A program made the position numbers and the translations under genes. Positions 19,572 through 28,151 of a DNA stretch of 64,000 bases are shown in pieces (the stretch's first letter is position 1; every line of letters starts with the position of its first letter). Below the pieces are notes generated by a model. The model had not been told where the DNA came from and did no database searches. It was given only the letters and a program-made list of their open reading frames with translations. The stretch is from contig NZ_CABVGP010000002.1 of the NCBI RefSeq assembly GCF_902497555.1, positions 3,174,501 through 3,238,500 on the forward strand, written 5' to 3'. Source of the DNA: Amycolatopsis camponoti (GTDB lineage Bacteria; Actinomycetota; Actinomycetes; Mycobacteriales; Pseudonocardiaceae).

Positions 19572-22430
19572 GTGGGCTCGCCGAGCGGAAACGGTAGGTG
19601 GCCCTTGTCTTCCCGGACCCCGTTCCCCCCACCGCCGGCCAGGCTGGTGGGGCGTCGGAGAGAGCTCGCCCGTTTCACCGCGAGCAGGCGGCGGGCCGAG
19701 GACGGTGACGGCCACGCGCTGCTCGTGCGCGGCCCGGCGGGGATCGGCAAGACCAGCCTCCTCGCCGCGGCGCTGCACGACGCGGCGGCGGACCTGCCGG
19801 AGCCGGGCCGGATCCTGACCGCCGCGGGGACGCGGAAGGACGCGAACACCGCCTACGGCGTCGTGCGGGACCTGTTCGCGCCCTTGGCACCGGAGGAGTC
19901 CTTGCTGCAGGGCAGCGCCCGGTTCGCCCGGCACGCGCTGAGCACGGACGCGGCGGCCTCGGCGCCCGCCGTGAGCTCCTTCGCCGTGCAGCACGGGCTG
20001 TACTGGCTGGCCGCGTCGCTCGCGACCCCGGGACCGCTCGTCCTGGTCGTCGACGACGTCCAGTGGTGCGACGAAAGTTCACTGCGCTGGCTGGAGTACC
20101 TGGTGCGCCGGGCCGGGGACCTCCCGCTGCTCGTGGTGCTGGCGCAGCGGAGCGGGACGGCGGCCGACGGTACTCTCGCCGAGATCGCGGGGGCGCACGA
20201 CACGCGGACCCTCGACCTCGGCCCGCTGCCGCTCGACGCGGTGGCCGAGCTGATCCCGGAACCCCTGGCCACGCCGGACGGCCTGTTCGCCCGCACGTGC
20301 CTCGCCGAGACCGGCGGGAACCCGTTGCTGCTGCGGCGGATGCTCGGCGAGCTCTCCCGCGCGCGGACCGGCGACGAGCCGGTGTCGCTGTCGTCGGTCG
20401 CCGGTTCGGGCCGCGCCGTCCTGGCGACCTCGACCCTCGACCGGCTCTCGGCGCCCACCCGCGCCGTCGCCATGGCCGTCGCGGTGCTCGGGAACGACGA
20501 ACCGGACCTGCTCGCGAAGCTCGCGGAGGTACCCGGCGCCGTCGTGTCGGCGGCCCTGGAGACGTTGCAGGCGCACGAGATTCTGCTCGACGGCACCCGG
20601 GAGTTCGTGCACGAGCTGGTCCGGGCCGCGATCCTCGACGCCGGGGGCGCCGGCGAGCCCGCGCGGTGGCGCCGCCGCGCCGCCCGGCTGCTCAGCGACG
20701 CGGGCCGGCCGGCCGAGGAGGTGGCGGGGCACCTGCTCCTGCTGCCGGAGCTCGACGAGGAGTGGATGGCCGGCATCATGCGGGAGGCGGCGAAGAGCGC
20801 CACCGGCCGCGGCGCGCCCGGCACCGCCGCGCGGTACCTGAAGCGGGCACTGGCCTTCCACCCGCACGACGTCGGCCTGCTGCTGGAGCTGGCGGCCGCG
20901 CTGGCGCCGGCGGAACCGTTCGCGGCGTTCGAGCTGCTGGAGCGGGCGCGGGTGCTGGCCACGGACGTGCGGGAGCGGGCGCGGATCGCCGTCCGGCTCG
21001 GCATGGTCGCCCTGGCCGTCCAGCGCGCGCCGGAGGCGGTGACCGTGCTGCGCGACGTCGCCGGCGAGCTGGACACCCGGCTCGGCGAACCGCGGTCCGT
21101 GGCCGACGCGGGACTGCGCACGCTCGTCGAGTCGATGGCGCTGATCACCGGGCTCGACGAGAAGGGCACGGTGCCCGCCGCGCTCGCCCGCGTCCGCGAG
21201 CAGCCCACCCCGGCCGGGGACGATCCGGCCGAGTGCCAGCTGCTCGGGATGCGGGCGGCGGCGCGGGCGCTGGAAGGCGATTCGGCGGCGACGGTGGCCG
21301 CGGAGGCGACCCGGGCGCTGCGCGTCGACCCGGCCGGGCTGGGTGGCTGGGCGGCGCTGGGGGCGGGGCTGGCGCTCCAGCTCGCCGACGAGCTGAAACC
21401 CGCGCAGGACGCGCTGGGCCGGCTGATCGAGCACGCGAGCGGCGCCGGGGACGCGTGGACGTACTGTCTCGCGCAGTGCACGCGCGCGATGTTCTGGCAC
21501 TGGGCGGGCGACCTGACCGAGGCCGGGGCGGACGCGCAGGTCAGCTTCGACCTGGCCCACCAGGAGTCCTGGGGCGAGACGACCACGATGCCGCGGATCG
21601 CGCTGGCGACGGTGCTGGTCCCGCGCGGCGACGCGGCCCGTGCCGAGGAGCTGCTCGACGGCATCACCCGTCCCCGCCTCGACCGCTTCGCGCTGGAGTA
21701 CCACTGGTACCTGATGGCGCGGGCCCAGGCGCGCGCGGCCCTCGGTGACTCGGACGGCGCGCTGCGGCACTTGCGTACGTGCGGCGAGAGCCTGGCCGGC
21801 GCGGGGATGGCGAACCCGGTCTTCGCGCCGTGGTGGCTGGAAGGCGCGTGCCTGCTGGCCGACCTTGGTCGCCTTTCGGAGGGCCGGGAACTGGCCGAGC
21901 ACGGCCAGTCGCTGGCCGCGCGGTGGGGCACACCCCGGGCGGTGGGTATGGGTTTGCTGGCGGCCGGTGTCACGACGGACGGCGACCGGGGAGTCGAGCT
22001 GCTCACCGAGGCGGCGCGAATCTTCGAGGGCGGCCCGGGTCCGCGCGAGCACCAGCGCGCGGAGTACTCGCTGGGCCGGGCGTTGCTGGCCCGCGACGAC
22101 CGCCGGGGCGCGCGAGAGCACCTGCGCCGCGCGGCCGACGGCTGCACCCGCACGGGCGACCGGCACCTGCTCGACGCGGCCCGCGCGGCCCTCCTCGCGG
22201 CGGGCGGCCGCCCGGGCCCCCAGGGAGGATCGGCCCTGGACACGCTGACCGGCAGCGAGCGCCGAGTGGCCGAGCTGGCCGCCGGCGGCGACGGCAACCG
22301 CGCGATAGCGGAGGCACTGTTCGTCACGGTGCGCACGGTGGAGATGCACTTGACGAGCGTGTACAAGAAGCTGAACGTGGGAGGCCGCGCCGATTTGGCG
22401 GCGGAGCTGAACCGGCGGGACGCCCGATGA
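19572..22430 (+). CDS. LAL-type LuxR-family transcriptional regulator (intact P-loop)
   Basis: A large regulator of about 950 aa. An N-terminal AAA-like ATPase has Walker A GPAGIGKTS and Walker B LVLVVDDVQWCD, the middle is a long helical TPR-like region, and the C-terminal LuxR/GerE helix-turn-helix reads LTGSERRVAEL then NRAIAEALFVTVRTVEMHL. LAL proteins are usual pathway-specific activators of actinomycete polyketide and peptide clusters. It is first of three such genes in a row, transcribed in the same direction as the biosynthetic genes and 295 nt after them. Start is uncertain: GTG at 19572, or an in-frame TTG at 19605 that has GGTAGG just upstream. Confidence 0.92.
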   Translation: MGSPSGNGRWPLSSRTPFPPPPARLVGRRRELARFTASRRRAEDGDGHALLVRGPAGIGKTSLLAAALHDAAADLPEPGRILTAAGTRKDANTAYGVVRDLFAPLAPEESLLQGSARFARHALSTDAAASAPAVSSFAVQHGLYWLAASLATPGPLVLVVDDVQWCDESSLRWLEYLVRRAGDLPLLVVLAQRSGTAADGTLAEIAGAHDTRTLDLGPLPLDAVAELIPEPLATPDGLFARTCLAETGGNPLLLRRMLGELSRARTGDEPVSLSSVAGSGRAVLATSTLDRLSAPTRAVAMAVAVLGNDEPDLLAKLAEVPGAVVSAALETLQAHEILLDGTREFVHELVRAAILDAGGAGEPARWRRRAARLLSDAGRPAEEVAGHLLLLPELDEEWMAGIMREAAKSATGRGAPGTAARYLKRALAFHPHDVGLLLELAAALAPAEPFAAFELLERARVLATDVRERARIAVRLGMVALAVQRAPEAVTVLRDVAGELDTRLGEPRSVADAGLRTLVESMALITGLDEKGTVPAALARVREQPTPAGDDPAECQLLGMRAAARALEGDSAATVAAEATRALRVDPAGLGGWAALGAGLALQLADELKPAQDALGRLIEHASGAGDAWTYCLAQCTRAMFWHWAGDLTEAGADAQVSFDLAHQESWGETTTMPRIALATVLVPRGDAARAEELLDGITRPRLDRFALEYHWYLMARAQARAALGDSDGALRHLRTCGESLAGAGMANPVFAPWWLEGACLLADLGRLSEGRELAEHGQSLAARWGTPRAVGMGLLAAGVTTDGDRGVELLTEAARIFEGGPGPREHQRAEYSLGRALLARDDRRGAREHLRRAADGCTRTGDRHLLDAARAALLAAGGRPGPQGGSALDTLTGSERRVAELAAGGDGNRAIAEALFVTVRTVEMHLTSVYKKLNVGGRADLAAELNRRDAR

Positions 22431-22569
22431 GGGACGGCGGAAGAGGTTTCGCGGTAGCGACAGCGGAAGCCGCGTCGGCGGGCGGCGGGGGTGCTGCGGC
22501 CGCGATCCGCGCCGCCGGTCGCCGGGAGAACCTCTGTCCTAAGTGGACTCGAGCACGGCGGGCCGCGGG

Positions 22570-25356
22570 ATGACCGTGCTCGCCGGGACCTCCGGGACCG
22601 CACTGCTCGCCGAGCGGGTCAGCGAAACCGCGCTGCTCACCGGCCTGCTCACCGACCTCGAACAAGGCCACTCCGGGATCGCCGTCGTCACCGGCCTGCC
22701 CGGCACCGGCCGCACCAGCCTGCTCTCACTGCTCGCCGCCCAGGGTGCCGGCCGGCCGATCCAAGTACTCAGCGCTCGTGGCTCGCTGACCGAGTCGGCG
22801 CTGCGGTTCGGCGTCGTCTCGCAGCTGGCCTCCGCGCTGCCCGATCGGGCGCTCGGGCGCGCCCTGGGTGAGCTGCTCGCCGCCGGGGCTCCCGGTGATC
22901 CCGGCTCTCCCGAGCTGTGGCACCCCTTCGTCGAGGCCGCCCGCCGCCGGCCCGTGCTGCTCCTGCTCGATGACGCCCACCTGATGGACGACAGCTCCAA
23001 AGCCTGGCTCGGCGCGCTGCTCCGGCGGCTGTGGCAGGTGCCGCTGCTGGTCGTCATCACGGGGGCGGGTGTCGTCCTGCCGTTCTTCGACCAGGAGACC
23101 GCGGAACCCTGGCAGCTGTCCGGGCTCAACTGGCACGCCACCCACGTCGTCCGGCTGCGCCCGCTGAGCCGGTCCGGGGTCGCCGAGGTCGTCCGCGCCC
23201 ACGGGGCCGGGCCCGGTGGCGAAGACTTCGTCACCGAGCTGCACGCGGCCACCGGCGGCAACCCCGCACTGGTCCGCGTGGTGCTCGACCACTGCCGGAC
23301 CGACCCGGAGCCCGGCGCGCGGCCGGACCGGCTGGCCGCGGACGCGCGCCGCGACCAGATGCTCGGGTTGCTCGGCCGGCTGCCCGACGACCTGCGGCGG
23401 CTGCTGCGCGCGTTCGTCGTCGCCGGGCACGTGCTCACCCCGGAACAGCTCGGCCCGCTCGCGGGCCGTCAGACGCTGCCGCCCGCACGGGCCTGGCGCG
23501 TGCTCGTCGGGATCGGGCTCGTGCCGGGCCGCGGGCGGTGCGCCGACCCGGGGATCGCGACCTGGGTCCTGGCCGGTATGACCCGCGCCGACCGGGCCGA
23601 GCTCTACGGAGCCGCCGCCGAACTCGCGCACCGGTGCGCTTTGCCGGAGGAGGACGTCGCCCGGCTGCTGCTCGGTGCCGGCCCGGCCGGGACCCGGTGG
23701 GCGCTCGACGCCCTCCTCGCCGCGGCGAGGAGCGTCGCCGGCCAGGCCGGGGAAGCGGCCCCGTACTACCGTCGCGCGCTGCTCGAACCGCTCGCGGACA
23801 CCACCCGGGCGCAGCTCACGCTGGAGCTGGCGGCCGCCGACGGCGCGGCCCCGCACACCGGGGAGGTGCGGCTCGCCCGCGCGGCGCTGACGCCGACCGC
23901 CGGCCCGCTGCTGGGCGAACGGCTGGCCGCGGCGGACCTGCTCGTCACGCGCTGCGCCCCGGAACGGGCGGCCGGCCTGCTCAACGGGCTCGCCCCGGGG
24001 ACCGCGACGCCGGATCTCGGCTCCCTGGCCGCGTTGCACTGGCTCGCCACCGATTCGCCGGACGGGGTCCCGGCACTCGGGATCCCGCCGGCGGCCTACG
24101 CCGAGGACCGCCTCGACCCCGACCGCGCGGGCGCCGCGGCCTGGCTCACCGCGACCCGGGGCACGGACCCGCGGCGGGCGCGGAAGCTGGCCAGGATCGC
24201 GCTTTCGCCGGTCCGGGGCGACACCCGCCTCTACGCGCCGAGGATCGCCGCCGCGTGGACGCTCATGGCCACCGACGACCCCCTGGAAGCGGCGGAGGCC
24301 CTCGACGGCGTGCTCGCCGACGCGCGCCGCCGGGGATCGCGGGCCGCGGCCGCGCTGGCCCTGCTCACCCGCGGCCGGCTGAGCCTGCGCCGCGGGCGCG
24401 TCCCGGCCGCCGAGGCCGACGCCGAGGCCGCGGTCGAGGGCTACCCGCTCACCCGGTGGCCGCCGCCGATGGCCCGGGCCTGGCTGGCCCTGCAGATCCT
24501 GCTCGGCCTGGCCCGCGGCGACCGCGACGCGGCGGAGCGGGCGGCCGCGACCCCGACGCGGGGGACCGCGGCCCGCCGGGGCCGCCACCACCTGGACACG
24601 CAGCTGCTGTTCGCCCGCGGCCTGCTCGACTGGACCGGGCAGCGCCCGCGGGCCGCGCTGCACCACTTCCAGGAGTGCGGCCGGATCCTGCTGAGCCGGG
24701 GGTGGGTCAACCCGGCGCTGGTGCCCTGGCGGTCGCTCGCCGGCGTCGCCCAGCGCGACCTGGGCCACCCGGAAGCCGCGGAAGAACTGGTCACGGCCGA
24801 GTGGGAGCTGGCCAGGGCGTGGGGAACCCGGACCGCGACCGGGCTGACCCACCTGTTCGCGGGCATCGCCCTGCCCGCGGGGAGCGCGTCGTTCCGGCTC
24901 ACCCGCGCCGTCGAGGCGCTGCGGGACTCGCCGGAGCGGATCTGGTACGTCACCGCGGTGCTCCGGCTCGCCGAGGCGCAGCTCGACGCCGGCCAGCCGG
25001 CCGGGGTGTCCGGCCTGCTGCACGAGGCCGGGCGCCTGGCGAAGGCCTACCGGCTCGACGCCCAGTCGGCACGGGTGCGCGAGCTGACGGCCCGGCTGGC
25101 CGCGCAGCCCCGCCCGGCGGGCTCGGCCCAGCGCGCGGATCGCAAGCGGCAGGCCCTGTCGGAGACCTCGGCGCAGGTCGTCGACATGGTGGTGCAGGGG
25201 CTGCCGAACGCGGAGATCGCGCGGCGGCTGGCGGTCGGCAAGCGGGCGGTCGAGGTGCGGCTCACCCGGATCTACCGGCACTTCGGCGTCGCCGGGCGCG
25301 CCGAGCTGCGGGCGTTGTTCGCGTTGGAGGACGGGGAGTTCGGGACGCCATGCTGA
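22570..25356 (+). CDS. LAL-type LuxR-family regulator with P-loop lysine replaced by arginine
   Basis: About 928 aa, same architecture as its neighbours: N-terminal ATPase-like domain, helical repeat region and a C-terminal LuxR HTH (AEIARRLAVGKRAVEVRLTR). The Walker A motif reads GLPGTGRTSLL, with Arg where the nucleotide-binding Lys should be; Walker B (LLLLDDAHLMDD) is preserved. ATP hydrolysis may therefore be lost or slowed. Start is ATG 22570 by homology of the opening residues; an in-frame GTG lies at 22543 and neither has a strong ribosome-binding site. The stop overlaps the next start by 7 nt (ATGCTGA), indicating coupling. It probably acts with the flanking regulators; targets are unknown. 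Confidence 0.88.
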   Translation: MTVLAGTSGTALLAERVSETALLTGLLTDLEQGHSGIAVVTGLPGTGRTSLLSLLAAQGAGRPIQVLSARGSLTESALRFGVVSQLASALPDRALGRALGELLAAGAPGDPGSPELWHPFVEAARRRPVLLLLDDAHLMDDSSKAWLGALLRRLWQVPLLVVITGAGVVLPFFDQETAEPWQLSGLNWHATHVVRLRPLSRSGVAEVVRAHGAGPGGEDFVTELHAATGGNPALVRVVLDHCRTDPEPGARPDRLAADARRDQMLGLLGRLPDDLRRLLRAFVVAGHVLTPEQLGPLAGRQTLPPARAWRVLVGIGLVPGRGRCADPGIATWVLAGMTRADRAELYGAAAELAHRCALPEEDVARLLLGAGPAGTRWALDALLAAARSVAGQAGEAAPYYRRALLEPLADTTRAQLTLELAAADGAAPHTGEVRLARAALTPTAGPLLGERLAAADLLVTRCAPERAAGLLNGLAPGTATPDLGSLAALHWLATDSPDGVPALGIPPAAYAEDRLDPDRAGAAAWLTATRGTDPRRARKLARIALSPVRGDTRLYAPRIAAAWTLMATDDPLEAAEALDGVLADARRRGSRAAAALALLTRGRLSLRRGRVPAAEADAEAAVEGYPLTRWPPPMARAWLALQILLGLARGDRDAAERAAATPTRGTAARRGRHHLDTQLLFARGLLDWTGQRPRAALHHFQECGRILLSRGWVNPALVPWRSLAGVAQRDLGHPEAAEELVTAEWELARAWGTRTATGLTHLFAGIALPAGSASFRLTRAVEALRDSPERIWYVTAVLRLAEAQLDAGQPAGVSGLLHEAGRLAKAYRLDAQSARVRELTARLAAQPRPAGSAQRADRKRQALSETSAQVVDMVVQGLPNAEIARRLAVGKRAVEVRLTRIYRHFGVAGRAELRALFALEDGEFGTPC

Positions 25357-28091
25357 TCGAGCGCGACGCCGAGCTGGCGGTGCTGGCCGACCTGCTGGAC
25401 GCCGGCGGCCGGGGAACCGGCTCGCTGGCGGTGATCGGCGGACGGCTCGGCTGCGGCCGCTCGGCGCTCCTGCACGCCGCGGCCGGGCTCGCCGGGAAGA
25501 AGGGGACGCGCGTGCTGCGCGCGTCCGCCGCCCCGACCGAACGCCGCTTCCCGCACGGGGTGGCCCGGCAGCTGCTGGAACCGCTGGTGGCCGAGGGCCG
25601 GGACCTGCCGGCCGAGCTGAGCCTGGTCAGCCCGCCCGAGGCGGCGGCTCTCGCGGTGGGACGGCACGCTCTCCTGCACCGGCTGTGGGTGCTGGTCGCC
25701 GAAGTCGCCGCGGACCGGCCGGTCGCGCTGCTCGTGGACGACCTGCAGTGGTCCGACGCCGAGTCGCTGGGCTGGCTGGCCCACCTCGTCAACCGGCTGC
25801 GGGCGATGCCGCTGGTGGTCGTGGCGACCGTGCTCGACGGCGACGCCGGTGCCGACCGCCCGGTGGTCGGCGACCTGGTGCGCGCGGCGGCCGTGGTCCT
25901 GCAGCCCGGGCCGTTGTCCCCGGCGGGGACGCGGGCGTTCCTCGAACGCCACTGCGGTGAACCGGCCGGCGACCGTCTCGCCGCGGCGTGCCGCGAGGTC
26001 ACCGGCGGCAGCCCGATGTTCCTGGGGGCGCTGGCGGACGCGATGCTCGCCGAGGACCTCCGCCCGGCCGACGGGCAGCTCGCCGAGGTGCTGGCGCTGC
26101 GGCCGACCGGCCCGTCCCACCATATCGCCCGCTGCCTGCGCGCCCAGCCGTCCCGGGTGGCGGAGCTGGCGCGGGCGCTGACGTCGTTCGGCGAGCCCGG
26201 CGACGCCGCGGCGCTCGGGCGGCTGAGCGGGCTGGACCCGGCGGACCTCGAAGAGGCCGCCGGAGCGTTGCGGCGCCTGGGTTTGCTGGCCGCGGACGGG
26301 GTCCGGTTCGCCGGAGCCCGGATCGCCGAAGCCGTCGCGGGCACCATGACCGTGTCCGAACAGGACGAGCTGCGGCTGCGCGCGGCCGAGGTGCTCTACA
26401 CCGACGGCGCGCCCCTGGAGCGCATCGCCCGGGAACTGCTCGCGACGACCGCCGAACCGGCGCCGTGGGGGACCGAGGTGCTGCGGGGCGCGGCCGCCGC
26501 CGCGGCCGACCGGGGCGAGGCCGAGCAGGCGGCCCGGTACCTGCGGCACGCCCTGCTGTACACGACGTCCGAGCGCGGCGTGCTGCTCGCGGACCTCGTC
26601 GCGGCCGAACGCGGACGCGACCCCGGCGCCACCACCCGGCACCTCCAGCAAGCGCTTCCCCTGCTGCGGACCGCGGCCGAGCGGGCGGACCTGCTCTGCC
26701 GCGTCCCCGCCCTCGCGACCGCGCGCAGCCGCGAGGAAACCGAGCTGCTGCGCGGCACGCTCGTCGAACTGGCCGCGAACGGCGGCGAGGAGGACCTCCG
26801 GGCGCGGCTGGAAGCGCGCCTTTGGTTGCACGGGCAGGACAACGCGAGCACGTTCACGGCGGCGGCGGACCGGCTGCGCCGGCTCGGCCCGGACCCGGCA
26901 CCGGCGGGGCCGGGGCAGCGCGAGCTGGTGGTCGCCCTGCTGCACGCGGCCACGCAAGCCGAGACGGTGCCGCGGCGGGCGGCCGCCGATCTCGCCCACC
27001 GGGTCCTGGGCCGGGAACCCGGCGGTCCCGCGCAGATGTTCACCGTGCTGCCGCTGGTGACCGCGGTGCTGGTGGCCGCCGACGCCACCGAAGGCCTGGA
27101 GTCGTGGTTGCTGGCGGCCGCGCAGCCCGGCGCGGACGAGCCCGGGCTGGCGGCGCTGCAGGCGTGGACGAACCAGGCGAAGCTGTGGGCCGCGACGGGC
27201 AGCCCGGTGCGGGCCAGGGACCGCGCGCTCGAGGCGCTCGAACACGCCGCGCCGGACTGGTCCGCGGTGGTCACCGACTGCGTCGTCCTGCTGGCGCGCC
27301 TGGCGATCGAGCTGCGGGACGACGAACTGGCGCTGCGGGCCCGCCAAGCCGCCGCCGACGCGCGGCTGGCACCGTGGGAGCTGTCGATGGTGCACGGCGC
27401 GGTGGCGGTGACGGCCGGGGACCTGCCCACGGCGATCGAGTACGTCGAGGACTACGGCCGTCAGGTGAGCCGGGCCGGGCGGACGAACGTGGCGTGGTAC
27501 CCGTGGCGCCTGCTGGCCGCGACCCTGCACAGCCGCGCCGGCCGGCGCGGGCCCGCCGCGGAGCTGGTCGAGCGGGAGTACGAGCACGCGCAGCGCTGGG
27601 GCGCCCCGGCGGCGCTCGGCCGGGCGTTGCGGGCCCGGGCGGCACTGGCGGCCGGGCCACCGGGGATCCGGCTGCTGCACGAGTCGGTGGCGGCCCTGGC
27701 GACGTCGGGGGACCGGCTGGAGCTGGCCAAGTCGCTGATCGCCCTGGGCAGGCGCCCCGGCGTCCCCGACGCGGACGACCACCTCCGCCGCGGCCGCCGG
27801 CTGCGCTTGCTGTGCGACCTCCCCGACCCGGCGCCGGGCGAGAACCCGCCCGGCCGCGCGTTCGCGAGCGACCCGGCGTTGACGACGACCGAGCAGCGCA
27901 TCGTGGAGCGCGTGGCCCGCGGCGGCCGGAACCGCGACATCGCGGCCGAGCTGGGGGTGACGACGCGAGCGGTGGAGAAGCACTTGACGAGCGCGTACCG
28001 GAAGCTGCGCATCAAGGGCCGGGCCGAGCTGGTGAGGGGTACGGCGCCGGCTCCCGACCACCACGATCTGGCGGATCCCCGCGCGGGGTGA
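25350..28091 (+). CDS. LAL-type LuxR-family regulator with degenerate P-loop
   Basis: A 913-aa regulator starting MLIERDAELAVLADLL, the usual opening of the family. The P-loop is GGRLGCGRSALL, again Arg for Lys, and Walker B is VALLVDDLQWSD. The C-terminal HTH is clear (LTTTEQRIVERVARG then NRDIAAELGVTTRAVEKHL). It overlaps the previous regulator by 7 nt, so the two degenerate-P-loop proteins are made together. A long palindrome lies 8 nt after its stop and probably ends the transcript. It may be a partner subunit of the intact LAL protein and not an independent switch; this is inference. Confidence 0.9.
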   Translation: MLIERDAELAVLADLLDAGGRGTGSLAVIGGRLGCGRSALLHAAAGLAGKKGTRVLRASAAPTERRFPHGVARQLLEPLVAEGRDLPAELSLVSPPEAAALAVGRHALLHRLWVLVAEVAADRPVALLVDDLQWSDAESLGWLAHLVNRLRAMPLVVVATVLDGDAGADRPVVGDLVRAAAVVLQPGPLSPAGTRAFLERHCGEPAGDRLAAACREVTGGSPMFLGALADAMLAEDLRPADGQLAEVLALRPTGPSHHIARCLRAQPSRVAELARALTSFGEPGDAAALGRLSGLDPADLEEAAGALRRLGLLAADGVRFAGARIAEAVAGTMTVSEQDELRLRAAEVLYTDGAPLERIARELLATTAEPAPWGTEVLRGAAAAAADRGEAEQAARYLRHALLYTTSERGVLLADLVAAERGRDPGATTRHLQQALPLLRTAAERADLLCRVPALATARSREETELLRGTLVELAANGGEEDLRARLEARLWLHGQDNASTFTAAADRLRRLGPDPAPAGPGQRELVVALLHAATQAETVPRRAAADLAHRVLGREPGGPAQMFTVLPLVTAVLVAADATEGLESWLLAAAQPGADEPGLAALQAWTNQAKLWAATGSPVRARDRALEALEHAAPDWSAVVTDCVVLLARLAIELRDDELALRARQAAADARLAPWELSMVHGAVAVTAGDLPTAIEYVEDYGRQVSRAGRTNVAWYPWRLLAATLHSRAGRRGPAAELVEREYEHAQRWGAPAALGRALRARAALAAGPPGIRLLHESVAALATSGDRLELAKSLIALGRRPGVPDADDHLRRGRRLRLLCDLPDPAPGENPPGRAFASDPALTTTEQRIVERVARGGRNRDIAAELGVTTRAVEKHLTSAYRKLRIKGRAELVRGTAPAPDHHDLADPRAG

Positions 28092-28099
28092 CTGGGGGT

Positions 28100-28145
28100 G
28101 TCGTGAGTGGGAAACAGGGTTCTGGTCCTGTTTCCCACTCACGAC
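28100..28145. repeat. Dispersed palindromic element, copy 1 (putative bidirectional terminator)
   Basis: Perfect inverted repeat with 19-nt arms GTCGTGAGTGGGAAACAGG (28100-28118) and its complement (28127-28145) around an 8-nt loop. It lies between two convergent genes, 8 nt after one stop and 6 nt before the other, an ideal position for a two-way terminator. There is no T-tract. It belongs to a family with copies at 33675, 38731 and 46786; this one has GTGGG where the others have GTGAG. Confidence 0.9.
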
Positions 28146-28151
28146 CCCGGG

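Noticed and set aside
22431..22569. Possible small gene between the first and second LAL regulators
   Set aside because: Frames here are Gly/Ala/Arg low-complexity without a ribosome-binding site; treated as spacer.
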